DNA of 64,000 nucleotides from Streptomyces xantholiticus (GCF_014651015.1 NZ_BMWB01000014.1:62001-126000); one strand, 5' to 3'. Positions 1 through 9,219 are shown, counted from the stretch's first letter. Numbers and translations: made by a program. Notes: a model not told the origin generated them from the sequence alone.

Positions 1-357
1 CGCCGGCATGTCCACCTGGTGGGAGAACCCTTCGTCCCCGCGATGGAACGAGGCCGTCATCGTGAAGATCGCCTCCCCCGCCTGGACTGCGGTCACGCGG
101 CGGGTGCAGAAGCTGCCACCGTCGCGGAGCCGCTCGACCGAAAAGTCCGTCGGCTCGTGCGGACGGCCGGGCAGCAGAAAGTAGCCGTGCAGCGAGTGAG
201 CCGAGTACGACCGGTCGAGGGTGCGCGCCGTGGCCATCAGCGACTGGGCGGCGATCTGGCCACCGAACGTCCGCGCCCACTCGCTGGGGATGGGGCCGGA
301 CCGGAACCGGTCCGGCCCCATCTCGTCGAGGGCCAGGATCTCTGGCAGGCCGGCCAT
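1..357 (-). CDS. Acyl-CoA thioesterase II (TesB-like), 3' end outside window
   Basis: These are the first 119 residues of a double-hotdog acyl-CoA thioesterase, which hydrolyses acyl-CoA to free acid and CoA. The stretch SLHGYFLLPGRP and the following RDGGSFCTRRVTAVQ are typical of the first hotdog of TesB-type enzymes. The gene runs off the left edge, so the catalytic second half is not visible. The ATG at 357 has AGGAG about 8 nt upstream. It lies 20 nt after the acyl-CoA ligase stop and is the last visible gene of the minus-strand catabolic operon, where it could release CoA from dead-end or product thioesters. The family call is secure; the substrate is unknown. Confidence 0.85.
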   Translation of the reverse strand, partial: MAGLPEILALDEMGPDRFRSGPIPSEWARTFGGQIAAQSLMATARTLDRSYSAHSLHGYFLLPGRPHEPTDFSVERLRDGGSFCTRRVTAVQAGEAIFTMTASFHRGDEGFSHQVDMPA

Positions 358-377
358 CCTTCAGCTCCTCTTGCTCG

Positions 378-2036
378 TCACGCGGACGTCGCCCCGCGCA
401 GTTCGCGGCGCAGGATCTTGCCGCTGGTGGTCTTGGGCAGCTCGTCTTGGATGCTGACGGTCCGAGGGGCCTTGTAGGCGGCCAGGTGCTCGCGGCAGTA
501 GGCGACCAGCTCGTCGGGCTCGGCAGATCCGCCGGGCCTCAGGCTGACGAAGGCCGCCACGGTCTCACCGCGGTAGGGGTCGGGCACACCGACCACGGCG
601 GCCTCGCGCACCGCCGGGTGCCGGTAGAGAACGTCCTCGACCTCGCGAGGCCACACCTTGAACCCGGAGGCATTGATCATGTCCTTCTTGCGGTCGACCA
701 CGTACACCCAGCCCTGCCGGTCCATGAAGCCGACATCGCCGGTGAGCAGCCGCCCGTTCGGGATCGACTCCGCGGTGGCCTCGGGCCTGTTCCAGTACGC
801 GGGCACCACCATGGGGCCTTCGACCGCGATCTCGCCGACCTCGTGCGGTCCCAGGTCCCTGCCGTCCTCGCCGACGATACGGACGATCGCGGTGGGAAGG
901 GGCAGGCCGATCGACAAGGTGCCCGAGTCGGGATCCACGGGTGCCTCGCTGCCCGCGGGCACCACCACGCAAGGGGCGCTGGTCTCTGTGAGCCCGTAGC
1001 CGTTGCGGATGTACAGTCCCGTCTGCTCGTGGAACCGCTCGACGACCGCGGGCGGCAGCGGGGCGCCGCCGGAGTTGAGAGTCCTGAGCGAGGCGAACGC
1101 CTCGGCGGAGTAGTCGGGATGTGCCATCAGCGCCATGTACGCGGTGGACGGCCCGACCATGTACGCGGGCCGTTCCCGCTTCAGCGCGTCGATCACCACC
1201 CCCGGCTCGAAGCGGTGGGCGAGTACCAGAGGGCTCGCCAGGTCGACCGCGTTGAGCAGTTGGACGACCATGCCGGTGATGTGGAACAGCGGGGCCAGCG
1301 CGAAGATCGGCGAACCCGGGGGGATCTCGTCGTACAGCCTCAACAGGACCGCGTTGACGGTCAGGTTGCGATGGGTGTTGGTCGCCCCCTTCGGCAGTCC
1401 GCTGGTGCCGGAGGTGTAGGAGATCAACGCGATGTCGTCGGGTGTCAGCCCGGGATGGGCGGGTCGCCGCCCCACCCGTGCCTTCGCCACGTCGAGGACA
1501 TCGTCCGCGCCCTCGCTGCGCTGCCGGGTCAGGCCGGCGAAGACGCGTGGGTCGTCCAGGGTTTGCAGGTCCAGCGGGCAGGCGGTGAGCGCTGTCGTCA
1601 CCCCCGCGGCGGTGGCCCGCTCACGGACGTGCTCCGACCAGGCCTGCTCGTCGCACACGATCGCCGACACCCCCGCGTCGGTGAGGATGTGCGCGAGTTC
1701 GTCCCGGTACATCGGGTTGAGCGGTACGACTGTGCCGCCCGCCTTCCAGGCACCGAACAGCGCCAGCACGAACTGCGGGATGTTCTGCAGGTACAGCGCC
1801 AGCCGGTCGCCGGGACGGAAGCCGCGCTCGAGCAGGTAGTGCGCCACCCCGTCGGAGAGCTCGTCCACTTCCCGGTAGGTCAGGGTTCCACCGAGGTAGG
1901 TGGTGGCAGGGCTGTCGGGGGCGGCGGCCACCGCGTCGGCCAGCAGTTCCAGCGTGGTGCGGTGGCGGACCGGTTCCACCTCCGCCATCCGTTCGGGGTA
2001 CTGCGCCGTCCACGGCCTGTCGTCGAACCAGCTCAT
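378..2036 (-). CDS. Acyl-CoA synthetase (AMP-binding, FadD-like)
   Basis: A 552-residue class I adenylate-forming enzyme that activates a carboxylic acid to its CoA thioester via an acyl-AMP. Visible motifs are the P-loop YTSGTSGLPKG, the GYGLTE motif, the hinge region VVDRKKDMINASG and the C-terminal lysine motif PKTTSGKILRREL. Its length is normal for medium/long-chain or aromatic acid ligases. The ATG at 2036 (MSWFDD) is preferred; an in-frame TTG at 2045 is an alternative. It lies 80 nt after the SDR and just before the thioesterase, so it probably supplies the CoA ester consumed by the operon. A second FadD-like gene at 10371-11945 suggests two substrates or two activation steps. Confidence 0.9.
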   Translation of the reverse strand: MSWFDDRPWTAQYPERMAEVEPVRHRTTLELLADAVAAAPDSPATTYLGGTLTYREVDELSDGVAHYLLERGFRPGDRLALYLQNIPQFVLALFGAWKAGGTVVPLNPMYRDELAHILTDAGVSAIVCDEQAWSEHVRERATAAGVTTALTACPLDLQTLDDPRVFAGLTRQRSEGADDVLDVAKARVGRRPAHPGLTPDDIALISYTSGTSGLPKGATNTHRNLTVNAVLLRLYDEIPPGSPIFALAPLFHITGMVVQLLNAVDLASPLVLAHRFEPGVVIDALKRERPAYMVGPSTAYMALMAHPDYSAEAFASLRTLNSGGAPLPPAVVERFHEQTGLYIRNGYGLTETSAPCVVVPAGSEAPVDPDSGTLSIGLPLPTAIVRIVGEDGRDLGPHEVGEIAVEGPMVVPAYWNRPEATAESIPNGRLLTGDVGFMDRQGWVYVVDRKKDMINASGFKVWPREVEDVLYRHPAVREAAVVGVPDPYRGETVAAFVSLRPGGSAEPDELVAYCREHLAAYKAPRTVSIQDELPKTTSGKILRRELRGATSA

Positions 2037-2116
2037 CGCTGCCAAAGCCGCCTTTCGGGGGTGAGAGTTCGTGGGGTGTTTCCCGTCTGCGCGCGGTGAC
2101 CTTCACACGTGACCGG

Positions 2117-2914
2117 TCAGCGCGTCCCGGAGATCCCTCCGTCCACGGGGATCACCGTGCCGGTCAGGTATGCGCCCGCGCGGGAGGCGAGGAAGATCGC
2201 CGGACTCGCGATGTCCTCGGGGGTGCCGACGCGGCCGAGGGGCACCCGTTCGACCACGTCGTCGCGCAGCGCGGGGTCGTCCAGGACGTGCGCCATCATC
2301 CTGGTCGGGAAAGGGCCAGGAGCAAGGGCGTTGACGGTGATGTGATCACTCGCGAGCGTGGCGGCCATCTTGCGGGTCAGCATGTGCACCGCCGCCTTGC
2401 TCGCGACGTAGGAGAAGTTGTCGGAGGCGGAGACGACGAGCCCGTCGATCGACCCGATGTTGATCACTCGCGCGGGGTCCTCCGCGGTGGCGGCCGCCCG
2501 CAACTGCGGCAGCAGCCGTTGCGTCAGCGAGAAGACGGCCTTGACGTTGACGTTCAGCACCTTGTCGAAGCCCGCGTCGGGGAACTCGTCGATGGGCGCA
2601 CCCCAGGCGGCTCCCGCATTGTTGATAAGGACGTTCAGCCGCGGCGCGACCGCCGCGACCCGCTCGGCCAGGCTCTCGAGGCCCTCGTCGGTGGACAGGT
2701 CGGCCGGGTGCGCCAGACAGGTTCCGGCGCCGGCGGACGTCAGGGCGGACAACTCCGCTGCCGCCTTCTCGCACGCCTCGGCCTTGCGGGAAGAGATGAT
2801 CACCGTGGCTCCGGCCGCCACAAAACCGTGCGCGATCATCAGCCCGATTCCGCGTGAGCCGCCGGTCACCACCACGGTCTTTCCGCTGACGTCGAACAGC
2901 GCGGCGGGGTTCAC
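2117..2914 (-). CDS. Short-chain dehydrogenase/reductase
   Basis: A 265-residue classical SDR with the cofactor motif TGGSRGIG near residue 16, NNAG in the middle, and the catalytic Ser-Tyr-x3-Lys pattern (NIGSID then YVASK). It ends in a VDGG tail typical of FabG-like enzymes. It probably oxidises or reduces a hydroxyacyl/ketoacyl-CoA or an alcohol intermediate. The start is a GTG at 2914 that overlaps the stop of the thiolase remnant as GTGA, so translation of this intact gene appears coupled to the broken one upstream. It is one of three SDRs in the operon, and the substrate cannot be told from sequence. Confidence 0.9.
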   Translation of the reverse strand: MNPAALFDVSGKTVVVTGGSRGIGLMIAHGFVAAGATVIISSRKAEACEKAAAELSALTSAGAGTCLAHPADLSTDEGLESLAERVAAVAPRLNVLINNAGAAWGAPIDEFPDAGFDKVLNVNVKAVFSLTQRLLPQLRAAATAEDPARVINIGSIDGLVVSASDNFSYVASKAAVHMLTRKMAATLASDHITVNALAPGPFPTRMMAHVLDDPALRDDVVERVPLGRVGTPEDIASPAIFLASRAGAYLTGTVIPVDGGISGTR

Positions 2915-3264
2915 GACACCACCTCGATCGGCCCCGCCGCGCCGATGCCGCCGCCGACGCACATGGTGATCACGGCGTGGCGCACGCCCCGGCGCCTGCC
3001 TGCCGGCACCGCGTGCCCGACCAGCCGCGCCGCCTTCATGCCATACGGTCGGCCGACCGGGATGTCCGTGGTGCCGCAGGATCCCTGCCGCGAAGCGCAC
3101 CCGGGAATGACGTCCTCGACCTCGCCGCCGTCGAGCCCCGCGCCCGGCACGGCATGAGTGATCGCGTGCGCCGCCGGCTGCTGTGCTTCGGTGTTGTTGT
3201 TCGCGCCGCGATGGGCCTTCCCGATCGGCGTACGCGCCGCCGATGCGAGGACTGCTTGCCTCAT
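2911..3264 (-). pseudogene. Internally deleted thiolase remnant (117 codons)
   Basis: The frame is open for 117 codons. The first ~64 residues match the N-terminus of the intact thiolase at 12759-13958 ([28 protein letters not shown]), and the last ~50 match its C-terminus (PYGM, ARLVGHA, GRRRGVR, MCVGGG). About 280 residues between them are missing in frame, including the nucleophilic cysteine region. The retained GHP active-site motif reads GRP, so the catalytic histidine is lost too, and FGC has become PGC. It cannot be a working thiolase. The frame has stayed open and its stop overlaps the next SDR start (GTGA), which may be why it persists: it keeps the downstream gene translated. Confidence 0.85.
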
Positions 3265-3319
3265 CACCACTCCTCTCCTGTATGCGTGAGTGTCAAATTC
3301 CCGTGGGCATGCGATCGGG

Positions 3320-4354
3320 TCAGATGCCTGCCGTGTCCGCGACTTCGTGGGCCTTCGCCACCAGCGCGTCGATGCGCTCAGCGGTCGGGGTCCCTGACGC
3401 GGCCTTGTTCCGCGGTTCGTCCATCGCGCGGCGCATGACGCCCTCCGCGATGATCGCGACCTTCCACAGTCCCATCGCGTGCCAGTAGCCCAGCGCCGCC
3501 AGGTCGCGTCCCGACGCCGCCGAGTAGGCCGCCACGAGTTCCTCGCGGGTCGGGAAGCCGTCGAGAGCGGTCGCGCCGAAGTCGCCCGAGGTGTTCTCAC
3601 CCTTGGCCGGCCAGTAGGCCAGCAGGCTGCCCATGTCCGCCAACGGATCCCCCAGTGTCGACAACTCCCAGTCGAGCACCGCGGTCACCTCCCCGCTGTC
3701 GTAGGAGGTGATGACGTTGCGCAGGTGGAAGTCGCCGTGTACGAGCGTCAGTTCGCGCTGCTCCGGGACGGCCGCGACGAGGCGCCGGGTGAGGTCCTCG
3801 AGGGCGGGCAGCTCGCGGGTCCTGGACCTCTCCCACTGGCCCGACCACCGCTTGAGCTGACGCTGCGCATACGGCTTGTGGCCGGCCAGACCGGTCAGCC
3901 CCGTCGCCTCGAGATCGACCGCGTGGATCTTCGCCAGCGTCCGCGGCAACGACATCCCGATCGCCCGGCGGCGCTCGGGCGTCAACGACCGTGCGATCGA
4001 CGTAGTGTCGACGACCTGGCCGTCCACGAACTCCATGAGCAGCAGTGGGGCATCGGTCACGGCAGGATCATCGATCAGCCCGAGCACCCGCGGGGTCGGG
4101 ACGGCGGTGCCCTCCAGCGCGGTCAGAATCCGTGCCTCGCGGGCCACGTCGTGCGCCGATGCCAGCAGGCGACCCAGTGGTGGGCGCCGCAGCACCCACC
4201 TGCGGCCGTCCTGATCCCGTACCAGGTAGGTCAGATTCGACTGGCCGAGCCCGATCCGGTCGAAGACGGGCGGCCCCGCGAAGTCGACGCCGAGGGTCCC
4301 CAACCAGCGGCTCACCGCCCCGGCGTCGACTCCCACGATGCCCGTGCTAGACAC
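3320..4354 (-). CDS. Aminoglycoside-phosphotransferase-fold kinase (ACAD10/11- or LvaA-like)
   Basis: A 344-residue APH-fold phosphotransferase. It shows the ATP-lid start GLGQSNLTYLV, a lysine-equivalent region WVLRRPP, the catalytic loop HGDFHLRNVI (Brenner motif HxDxxxxN) and the metal-binding DWE of VLDWELSTLGDP. This subfamily is known as the kinase domain fused to acyl-CoA dehydrogenase in animal ACAD10/ACAD11 and as separate genes in bacteria (mycobacterial FadE36 type, Pseudomonas LvaA). There it phosphorylates the 4-hydroxyl of 4-hydroxyacyl-CoA. The GTG at 4354 is preferred because GGGAG lies about 10 nt upstream and it overlaps the SDR stop by 8 nt; an ATG at 4390 would extend it by 12 residues. 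Antibiotic resistance is unlikely, because it sits among acyl-CoA genes next to an ACAD. Confidence 0.85.
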   Translation of the reverse strand: MSSTGIVGVDAGAVSRWLGTLGVDFAGPPVFDRIGLGQSNLTYLVRDQDGRRWVLRRPPLGRLLASAHDVAREARILTALEGTAVPTPRVLGLIDDPAVTDAPLLLMEFVDGQVVDTTSIARSLTPERRRAIGMSLPRTLAKIHAVDLEATGLTGLAGHKPYAQRQLKRWSGQWERSRTRELPALEDLTRRLVAAVPEQRELTLVHGDFHLRNVITSYDSGEVTAVLDWELSTLGDPLADMGSLLAYWPAKGENTSGDFGATALDGFPTREELVAAYSAASGRDLAALGYWHAMGLWKVAIIAEGVMRRAMDEPRNKAASGTPTAERIDALVAKAHEVADTAGI

Positions 4355-5129
4355 CGATGCCGACTCCCTGCCTGAACGGGAGCGCGTCACCGAGCAACTG
4401 TCCGCCGTCGATCACCATGGTCTCGCCGGTGATCCAGCTCGCGGCGTCCGACACGAGGAAGGCGACCGCCGAGGCGACGTCGGCAGGCTCCCCTATGCGT
4501 CCGAGCGCCGTCGACGCCGACACGGCCTGCTCGTGCTCCTTCCACAGGGCCTCGGCCAGCTTCGTGCGCACCACACCCGGTGCCACCGCGTTGACGCGAA
4601 CCTTCGGCGAGAGTTCCAGGGCCAATTGCTTCGTGAGATGGATGAGCGCGGCCTTCGACGCGTTGTACAACCCGATGTTCGCCTCGAAGGCCATACCGCC
4701 GACGGACGCGGTGTTGACGACCGCCCCGCCGTGCTCGCCCATCCAGGCCCGCGTGGCCAGACCCGTCCACAGGACGGGAGCCCACAGGTTCACGTCGAAG
4801 GTCTTGGCGAACCGACCGTGGTCCTGGTCGATGACCGGCCCGAAGGCCGGGTTGGTCCCCGCGTTGTTGACGAGGATGTCCAGGCTTCCGAAGCGCTCGA
4901 GCGTCAGGTCCACACAGCGCTGGGCCGCCTCTTCGTCGACCGCGTGCGCACCGACTCCCAGCGCCGAACCGCCCACCTGGGCCGCGGCGGCGTCAGCCGA
5001 TTCCTGGGACCGGGAGGTGAGGACGACGTTTCCGCCGGCCGCGGCGATGGCCTGGGCGATCGCCAGCCCGATACCCCGCGAGGCGCCGGTGACGACGGCG
5101 GTGCGCCCGGTGAGATCCAGTCCTGCCAT
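4347..5129 (-). CDS. Short-chain dehydrogenase/reductase
   Basis: A 260-residue SDR with TGASRGIG near residue 15, NNAG, and the catalytic serine followed by YNASK. It ends IDGGQLLGDALPF. It starts 1 nt after the acyl-CoA dehydrogenase stop and overlaps the kinase start. Its position between dehydrogenase and kinase suggests it handles a hydroxy/keto intermediate of the same pathway; LvaD-type dehydrogenases hold a comparable place in levulinate operons. Cofactor and substrate are not evident. Confidence 0.9.
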   Translation of the reverse strand: MAGLDLTGRTAVVTGASRGIGLAIAQAIAAAGGNVVLTSRSQESADAAAAQVGGSALGVGAHAVDEEAAQRCVDLTLERFGSLDILVNNAGTNPAFGPVIDQDHGRFAKTFDVNLWAPVLWTGLATRAWMGEHGGAVVNTASVGGMAFEANIGLYNASKAALIHLTKQLALELSPKVRVNAVAPGVVRTKLAEALWKEHEQAVSASTALGRIGEPADVASAVAFLVSDAASWITGETMVIDGGQLLGDALPFRQGVGIGV

Positions 5130-5130
5130 C

Positions 5131-6360
5131 TCAACCCACCACTGCCGTGGCGGCGTCGCGGTACTGCCGCAGTTCCTGCCTGGCGATGGCCCGCTTGTGG
5201 ACCTCGTCGGGACCGTCCGCCAGCCGCAAGGTCCGCAGATGCGCGTACATCATCGCCAACGGGAAGTCCTCGGTCACACCTGCTCCCCCGTGCACCTGTA
5301 TGGCGCGGTCGATGATCTTCAACGCGATGTTCGGGGCAGCGACCTTGATGGCCGCGATCTCGGTGCGCGCTTCCTTGTTCCCGACCGTGTCCATCAGATG
5401 CGCGGCCTTGAGCGTGAGCAGACGGATCATCTCGATATCGATACGCGCTTCCGCGATCCAGTCCTGGACATTGGAACGGTCGGCAACGGGACGACCGAAC
5501 GTCACCCGTGACTGCGCACGCCGGCACATCAGCTCCAGCGCCCGCTCGGCCGCGCCGATCGCCCGCATGCAGTGGTGGATACGACCGGGCCCGAGCCGGG
5601 CCTGACTGATCGCGAAGCCCTCGCCCTCGCCCTTGAGGACGTCCTTGGCCGGCACCCGCACATTCTCGAAGGTGATCTCCGCGTGGCCCTCGCGATCCGC
5701 GTACCCGAACACCGGGAGGTTCCGGACGACGGTGACTCCGGGGGCGTCGATCGGGACGACCATCATCGACTGCTGGCGATGTGGGGCCGCCGTGGGGTCG
5801 GTCTTGCCCATCACGATGAGCACCTTGCAGTTCTTGTGCATCGCGTTCGAGGCGAACCACTTGCGGCCGTTGAGGAGGTACTCGTCGCCGTCGCGCTCCA
5901 TGCGCAGCTCGATGTTGGTGGCGTCGGAACTGGCCACTGCCGGCTCGGTCATCGCGAACGCCGAGGCCATGGTGCCTTCGAGCAACGGCTTGAGGTACTT
6001 CTCCTTGTGCTCGTCGGTGCCGAAGAGGGTGAGCACCTCCATGTTCCCGGTGTCCGGGGCATTGCAGTTGCACGCCTCCGAAGCGATGTGGCTGCGCCCC
6101 ATGATCTCCGCCAGTGGCGCGTACTCGAGATTCGTCAGCCCAGGGCCCCACTCGGGGTGCGGGTGGAAGAGGTTCCACAGTCCGCGCTTTCGCGCCTCCG
6201 CCTTGAGTTCCTCGATGATCGGCGGTTGGAAGTGCGGGTCACCCGACGCGCGCATCTGCTCGTCGTACACCTCCTCGGCGGGGTAGATGTGCGAATCCAT
6301 GAACTCGAGCAGATCCGCCTGGTACTTCTTGGCGCGATCCGACGTCTCAAACAGGGACAT
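5131..6360 (-). CDS. Acyl-CoA dehydrogenase, ACAD10/11-like
   Basis: A 409-residue flavoprotein dehydrogenase. The ACAD FAD/substrate signatures are [16 protein letters not shown] and [13 protein letters not shown], and the C-terminus carries [16 protein letters not shown] followed by [12 protein letters not shown]. The N-terminal type ([27 protein letters not shown]) is that of the ACAD10/ACAD11 dehydrogenase domain rather than short-chain FadE enzymes. In that family the enzyme works with an APH-type kinase to turn 4-phosphoacyl-CoA into an enoyl-CoA. The ATG at 6360 lies inside the last codons of the hydratase gene (14-nt overlap). The kinase gene is two genes downstream. Confidence 0.9.
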   Translation of the reverse strand: MSLFETSDRAKKYQADLLEFMDSHIYPAEEVYDEQMRASGDPHFQPPIIEELKAEARKRGLWNLFHPHPEWGPGLTNLEYAPLAEIMGRSHIASEACNCNAPDTGNMEVLTLFGTDEHKEKYLKPLLEGTMASAFAMTEPAVASSDATNIELRMERDGDEYLLNGRKWFASNAMHKNCKVLIVMGKTDPTAAPHRQQSMMVVPIDAPGVTVVRNLPVFGYADREGHAEITFENVRVPAKDVLKGEGEGFAISQARLGPGRIHHCMRAIGAAERALELMCRRAQSRVTFGRPVADRSNVQDWIAEARIDIEMIRLLTLKAAHLMDTVGNKEARTEIAAIKVAAPNIALKIIDRAIQVHGGAGVTEDFPLAMMYAHLRTLRLADGPDEVHKRAIARQELRQYRDAATAVVG

Positions 6361-7159
6361 TGGAACTCCTGACGGGTAGGGAGGGAAAACTCGGTGGGCG
6401 CTTGTCGAGGTGACTGGCAACGCCTTCGACGAAATCGGCCCCGCGGAAGGCCTGGAGCATGGCGCCTTCCGCCCGGGCCAGGGAATCGGCGTAGGTGCCG
6501 TCCGCGTCGCCCTGCAGTTGGCTCTTGATGGTGGCCATGGATGCCGGGGAGCAGCGCGCCGCGAGACCGGCGGCGTACGCGACAGCGGCATCGACCACAC
6601 TGCCGGTGGGGACCAGGTGGTCGAGGAGTCCGATACGCAGTGCCTCCTCGGCGTCGACCATGCGACTCGACAGCAACAGGTCCATGGCCCGGCTGTGCCC
6701 CACGAGCCGCGGCAACAGCCAGGAGATCCCGTACTCGGCAATCAGACCGCGCTGCGCGAATGCCGTGGTGAACCGGGCCGCGGGCGAGCCGAAACGAATG
6801 TCGCAGTAGAGCGCCTCCACCATGCCCAGGCCCGCGGCAACCCCACCCACCGCACCGATCAGCGGTTTGCGCAGGGTCAGCGGCACGTCGCGCGGTCGGC
6901 GCCGCGCCCTGTCCGCCTCGGAGACCTCGCCGACCGACTGCAGCCGCTGGAGGTCGGCGCCGGCGCAGAATCCGCGTCCCGCGCCGGTGACCACGACGGC
7001 GCGTACGTCCGGGTCGTCTTCGGCGGCGTCGAGCAGCGTGAAGTAGCGATCTTCGAGTTCGTCGGTCCAGGCGTTCAGCTTGGCCGGCCGGTTGAACGTG
7101 AGCACCAGCACCGGCCCGCGGTGTTCGGCGAGGACGAGCTCGTCGGGTTCGCCGGTCAT
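6347..7159 (-). CDS. Enoyl-CoA hydratase/isomerase
   Basis: A 270-residue crotonase-fold protein. The oxyanion-hole segments are [13 protein letters not shown] and [20 protein letters not shown]. It is expected to hydrate or isomerise an enoyl-CoA. The ATG at 7159 overlaps the stop of the upstream SDR as ATGA, and its 3' end overlaps the dehydrogenase start, so SDR, hydratase and dehydrogenase are translationally coupled. It would act on the enoyl-CoA made by the neighbouring dehydrogenase. Confidence 0.9.
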   Translation of the reverse strand: MTGEPDELVLAEHRGPVLVLTFNRPAKLNAWTDELEDRYFTLLDAAEDDPDVRAVVVTGAGRGFCAGADLQRLQSVGEVSEADRARRRPRDVPLTLRKPLIGAVGGVAAGLGMVEALYCDIRFGSPAARFTTAFAQRGLIAEYGISWLLPRLVGHSRAMDLLLSSRMVDAEEALRIGLLDHLVPTGSVVDAAVAYAAGLAARCSPASMATIKSQLQGDADGTYADSLARAEGAMLQAFRGADFVEGVASHLDKRPPSFPSLPVRSSNVPV

Positions 7160-7974
7160 GCCTGCGCCAGCAGGGAGTTCTGGTAGCGGCGCATGCCGCG
7201 CAGCCACCGGTCGTAGTCCGAGCCCTTCTGCCGGTACATGTCCAGAACGTCTTCGTGCGGCAGGATCAGGAAGCGTTCCTCCTCGATCGCGGCGAGGACG
7301 GCGTCGGCGACCTCGGCCGGCTCGAGGACGTCACCCGCGGAGGTGACGGCCTGCGTGGCCGCTCTTCCCAGCGCGTCCCCGGAGTCCTCCCCCAAGGACA
7401 GCATCCTGGTGTTCACCCCCATCGGGCACAGGCAGCTGACACGGACCCCGCGATCGCCATAGGTGACGTTCAGCCATTCGGCGAAGCCGACGGCCGCGTG
7501 CTTGGTGACGGAGTACGTGGCGGAGCCGATCTGGGTGAGCAGCCCGGCCGCCGAGGCGGTGCTGACGAAGTAGCCCTCGCCGCGCTCGAGCCACCCCGGC
7601 ACCAGCAGCTTCGCCGCACGGATGTGGGCTCGAAGGTTCACGTCGATCGAGACGTCCCAGTCCTGCTCGCTCACGTCGAGGCCCGGTGCCCCGGCGATGC
7701 CCGCGTTCGCGAAGTAGAGGTCGACCGGTCCGAACGCGCTCTCCGCGAGGGCGATCAACTGCTGGATCTGGGCAGTGTCCGACGCGTCTACGCCGGCGCT
7801 GACGGTGCTTTCGGGGTGGTCGGCGTTGACTCTCTCCGATACCGCCCGCGCGGTGTCCGCGTCGAGGTCTGCGACGACGACCCGTGCACCGTCGCGAGCG
7901 AGCCGGGCGACCAGCGCGCCGCCGATACCTCCACCGCCACCGGTGACGACGGCGACTCTTTGTGCAACGTTCAC
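7156..7974 (-). CDS. Short-chain dehydrogenase/reductase, first gene of the operon
   Basis: A 272-residue SDR with TGGGGGIG in the cofactor loop, the D of VVADLDAD that favours NAD(H), ANAG, and the STASAA / YSVTK catalytic pair. The C-terminal extension, with DMYRQKGSDYDRWLRGMRR, is longer than in FabG. The GTG at 7974 is chosen because GGAGAGGG lies about 6 nt upstream; the in-frame sequence further upstream covers the promoter and has no coding character. It is the promoter-proximal gene of the left operon, transcribed from 8051-8079. Confidence 0.88.
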   Translation of the reverse strand: MNVAQRVAVVTGGGGGIGGALVARLARDGARVVVADLDADTARAVSERVNADHPESTVSAGVDASDTAQIQQLIALAESAFGPVDLYFANAGIAGAPGLDVSEQDWDVSIDVNLRAHIRAAKLLVPGWLERGEGYFVSTASAAGLLTQIGSATYSVTKHAAVGFAEWLNVTYGDRGVRVSCLCPMGVNTRMLSLGEDSGDALGRAATQAVTSAGDVLEPAEVADAVLAAIEEERFLILPHEDVLDMYRQKGSDYDRWLRGMRRYQNSLLAQA

Positions 7975-8050
7975 AGCGAACCCTCTCCGTGGCGGGGCGT
8001 GCGGTGGCGGGGCACCCCCGAAACGAGGTGACCGCGGTCTCTGCACCACC

Positions 8051-8079
8051 TGTATAATTGAATCCGACGTCAAGTTCAA
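8051..8079 (-). promoter_or_regulatory. Promoter of the left catabolic operon with embedded operator
   Basis: Read on the minus strand, the -35 TTGAAC (8079-8074) is separated by exactly 17 bp from the -10 TATACA (8056-8051). The 22-bp operator (TTGAA-N12-TTCAA, 8058-8079) fills the spacer and the -35, so a bound repressor would block RNA polymerase. Transcription runs toward the SDR start at 7974. The same layout recurs at 14153-14181. Confidence 0.75.
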
Positions 8080-8453
8080 CCGAGGGGCATGTCAACCTCG
8101 TGGAGAAGGGCAGCCTGCCCCACTGAATTGCGCCCGGAGGATGCACGGTTGGCATCGGCGCCCATTGGTTCCTTCTCCCGAGGGCACGAGGACCGACGGG
8201 CCCATCGCGCATCGGCTGCGCGCCTCTGGCCCGGCCCGGCTCGGTGGCCGTCCCGTCGCCGCTGAAGCTCGACGGCTTCGCCCTGAGCCGCGACGACGGC
8301 CGTGACCGCCTGCGCCCGTCACCTCCGCGGAGGGGATAAGGAGGAAGGTGCCCGGCGGTTCGAGGGTGGATGAGTCACGTGGTCGTGCGTGAAGGCTCGC
8401 GCAAGCCGGTGCTCGTCGCCGATGCGGGGCACCAGGACGGTCGAACGGTCGAA

Positions 8454-8470
8454 GGGGCGGGCTCCGCCCC
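8454..8470 (-). terminator. Possible terminator of the TetR gene
   Basis: GGGGCGG, a 3-base loop and CCGCCCC form a 7-bp stem 20 bases downstream of the TetR stop. There is no T-tract, which is common in actinomycetes. Confidence 0.35.
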
Positions 8471-8489
8471 GGCCGGCGCTACTGCCGGA

Positions 8490-9182
8490 TCAGCTGTGGC
8501 CGGGGAACCGCAGGGCGTTCGCCCAGAGCCGTGTGACCGTGGACACGAGCTCCTCGAAGTCCACCGGCGTATCTTCTTCTCGCCCTTCGCCGAGCACGAA
8601 CGCCTTGTAGGCCATGAGGCTGACCATGCCCGAGAGCGCATGGGAGGCCATCATCGGATCAACCTCACGGTCTGCGACACCCCGCGCCTGCAGGTCGGCG
8701 ATGCCCCGGGCGTTGCGGCGAACGAACGCATCCGAGCGCCGGTTTCGGAACTCACGAAAGGCGGGCTCCACTTGTGCGACCTGCTCAAGCAGTCCCATCA
8801 GCTTCGCGTTCCGTTTGTACGCCTCGAGATACGCGCGATTGCTCGCCTCGAGTACCGCATACGGATCGTCGGTACTCTGCACCCGGCCCACGCCGGGGTG
8901 CAACATGTCCTCCTGCGCCTCCAGGAGGACGGCGGCAAGCACCTCTTCCTTGTTGGCGAAGTAGGTGTAGAAGGACCCCGTCGCACATCGGGCCTCCTTG
9001 GCGATGTCCACCAGACGGGTGTCGAGGTAGCCGTCCCGCTCGAACACCTTCCGCGCGGCCTGCACCAAAGCGGCGCGTGTCCGCGCTCCGCGCTTCGTCG
9101 TCGGCGGCTCGCGAAGCGGCGAGAGAGGCGCCATCGGCGGGGCCTTCTCGCTGTCACTCTGCTCGGACGCAGTGGTATCCAT
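8490..9182 (-). CDS. TetR/AcrR-family transcriptional regulator
   Basis: A 230-residue TetR protein. After a ~30-residue disordered start comes the HTH domain (residues ~33-80), with RAALVQAARKVFERDGY and the recognition-helix segment ARCATGSFYTYFANKEEVL. The C-terminal ligand domain is not assignable to a known effector. ATG 9182 is used; a GTG one codon upstream is possible. A palindrome related to the two operon operators lies 16-37 bp in front of the start, so it probably represses itself and the island. By analogy with other TetR regulators of acyl-CoA catabolism the inducer would be a CoA thioester, but this is inference. Confidence 0.9.
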   Translation of the reverse strand: MDTTASEQSDSEKAPPMAPLSPLREPPTTKRGARTRAALVQAARKVFERDGYLDTRLVDIAKEARCATGSFYTYFANKEEVLAAVLLEAQEDMLHPGVGRVQSTDDPYAVLEASNRAYLEAYKRNAKLMGLLEQVAQVEPAFREFRNRRSDAFVRRNARGIADLQARGVADREVDPMMASHALSGMVSLMAYKAFVLGEGREEDTPVDFEELVSTVTRLWANALRFPGHS

Positions 9183-9197
9183 CACCAGAAACCCTAC

Positions 9198-9219
9198 TTG
9201 AAACCGACGTCGGAGTCAT
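9198..9219. promoter_or_regulatory. Operator in front of the TetR gene
   Basis: TTGAAACCGACGTCGGAGTC followed by AT. The core CCGACGTCGG is a perfect 10-bp palindrome, and the site matches the 8058-8079 and 14160-14181 operators in the left half (TTGAA-x-CCG-x-CGTC). It is therefore a likely autoregulatory site. Confidence 0.65.

Larger units (their letters stand above)
7975..8489. other. Intergenic region, 515 bases
   Basis: This holds the operator-promoter at 8051-8079 and, near its right end, a small GC hairpin after the TetR gene. Open frames crossing it on both strands have no recognisable domain and look like chance frames in GC-rich DNA. I see no gene in it. Confidence 0.5.

Noticed and set aside
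3320-4354. Aminoglycoside resistance gene
   Set aside because: The fold is that of APH enzymes, but the subfamily and the location inside an acyl-CoA operon next to an ACAD10-type dehydrogenase argue for a metabolic kinase.
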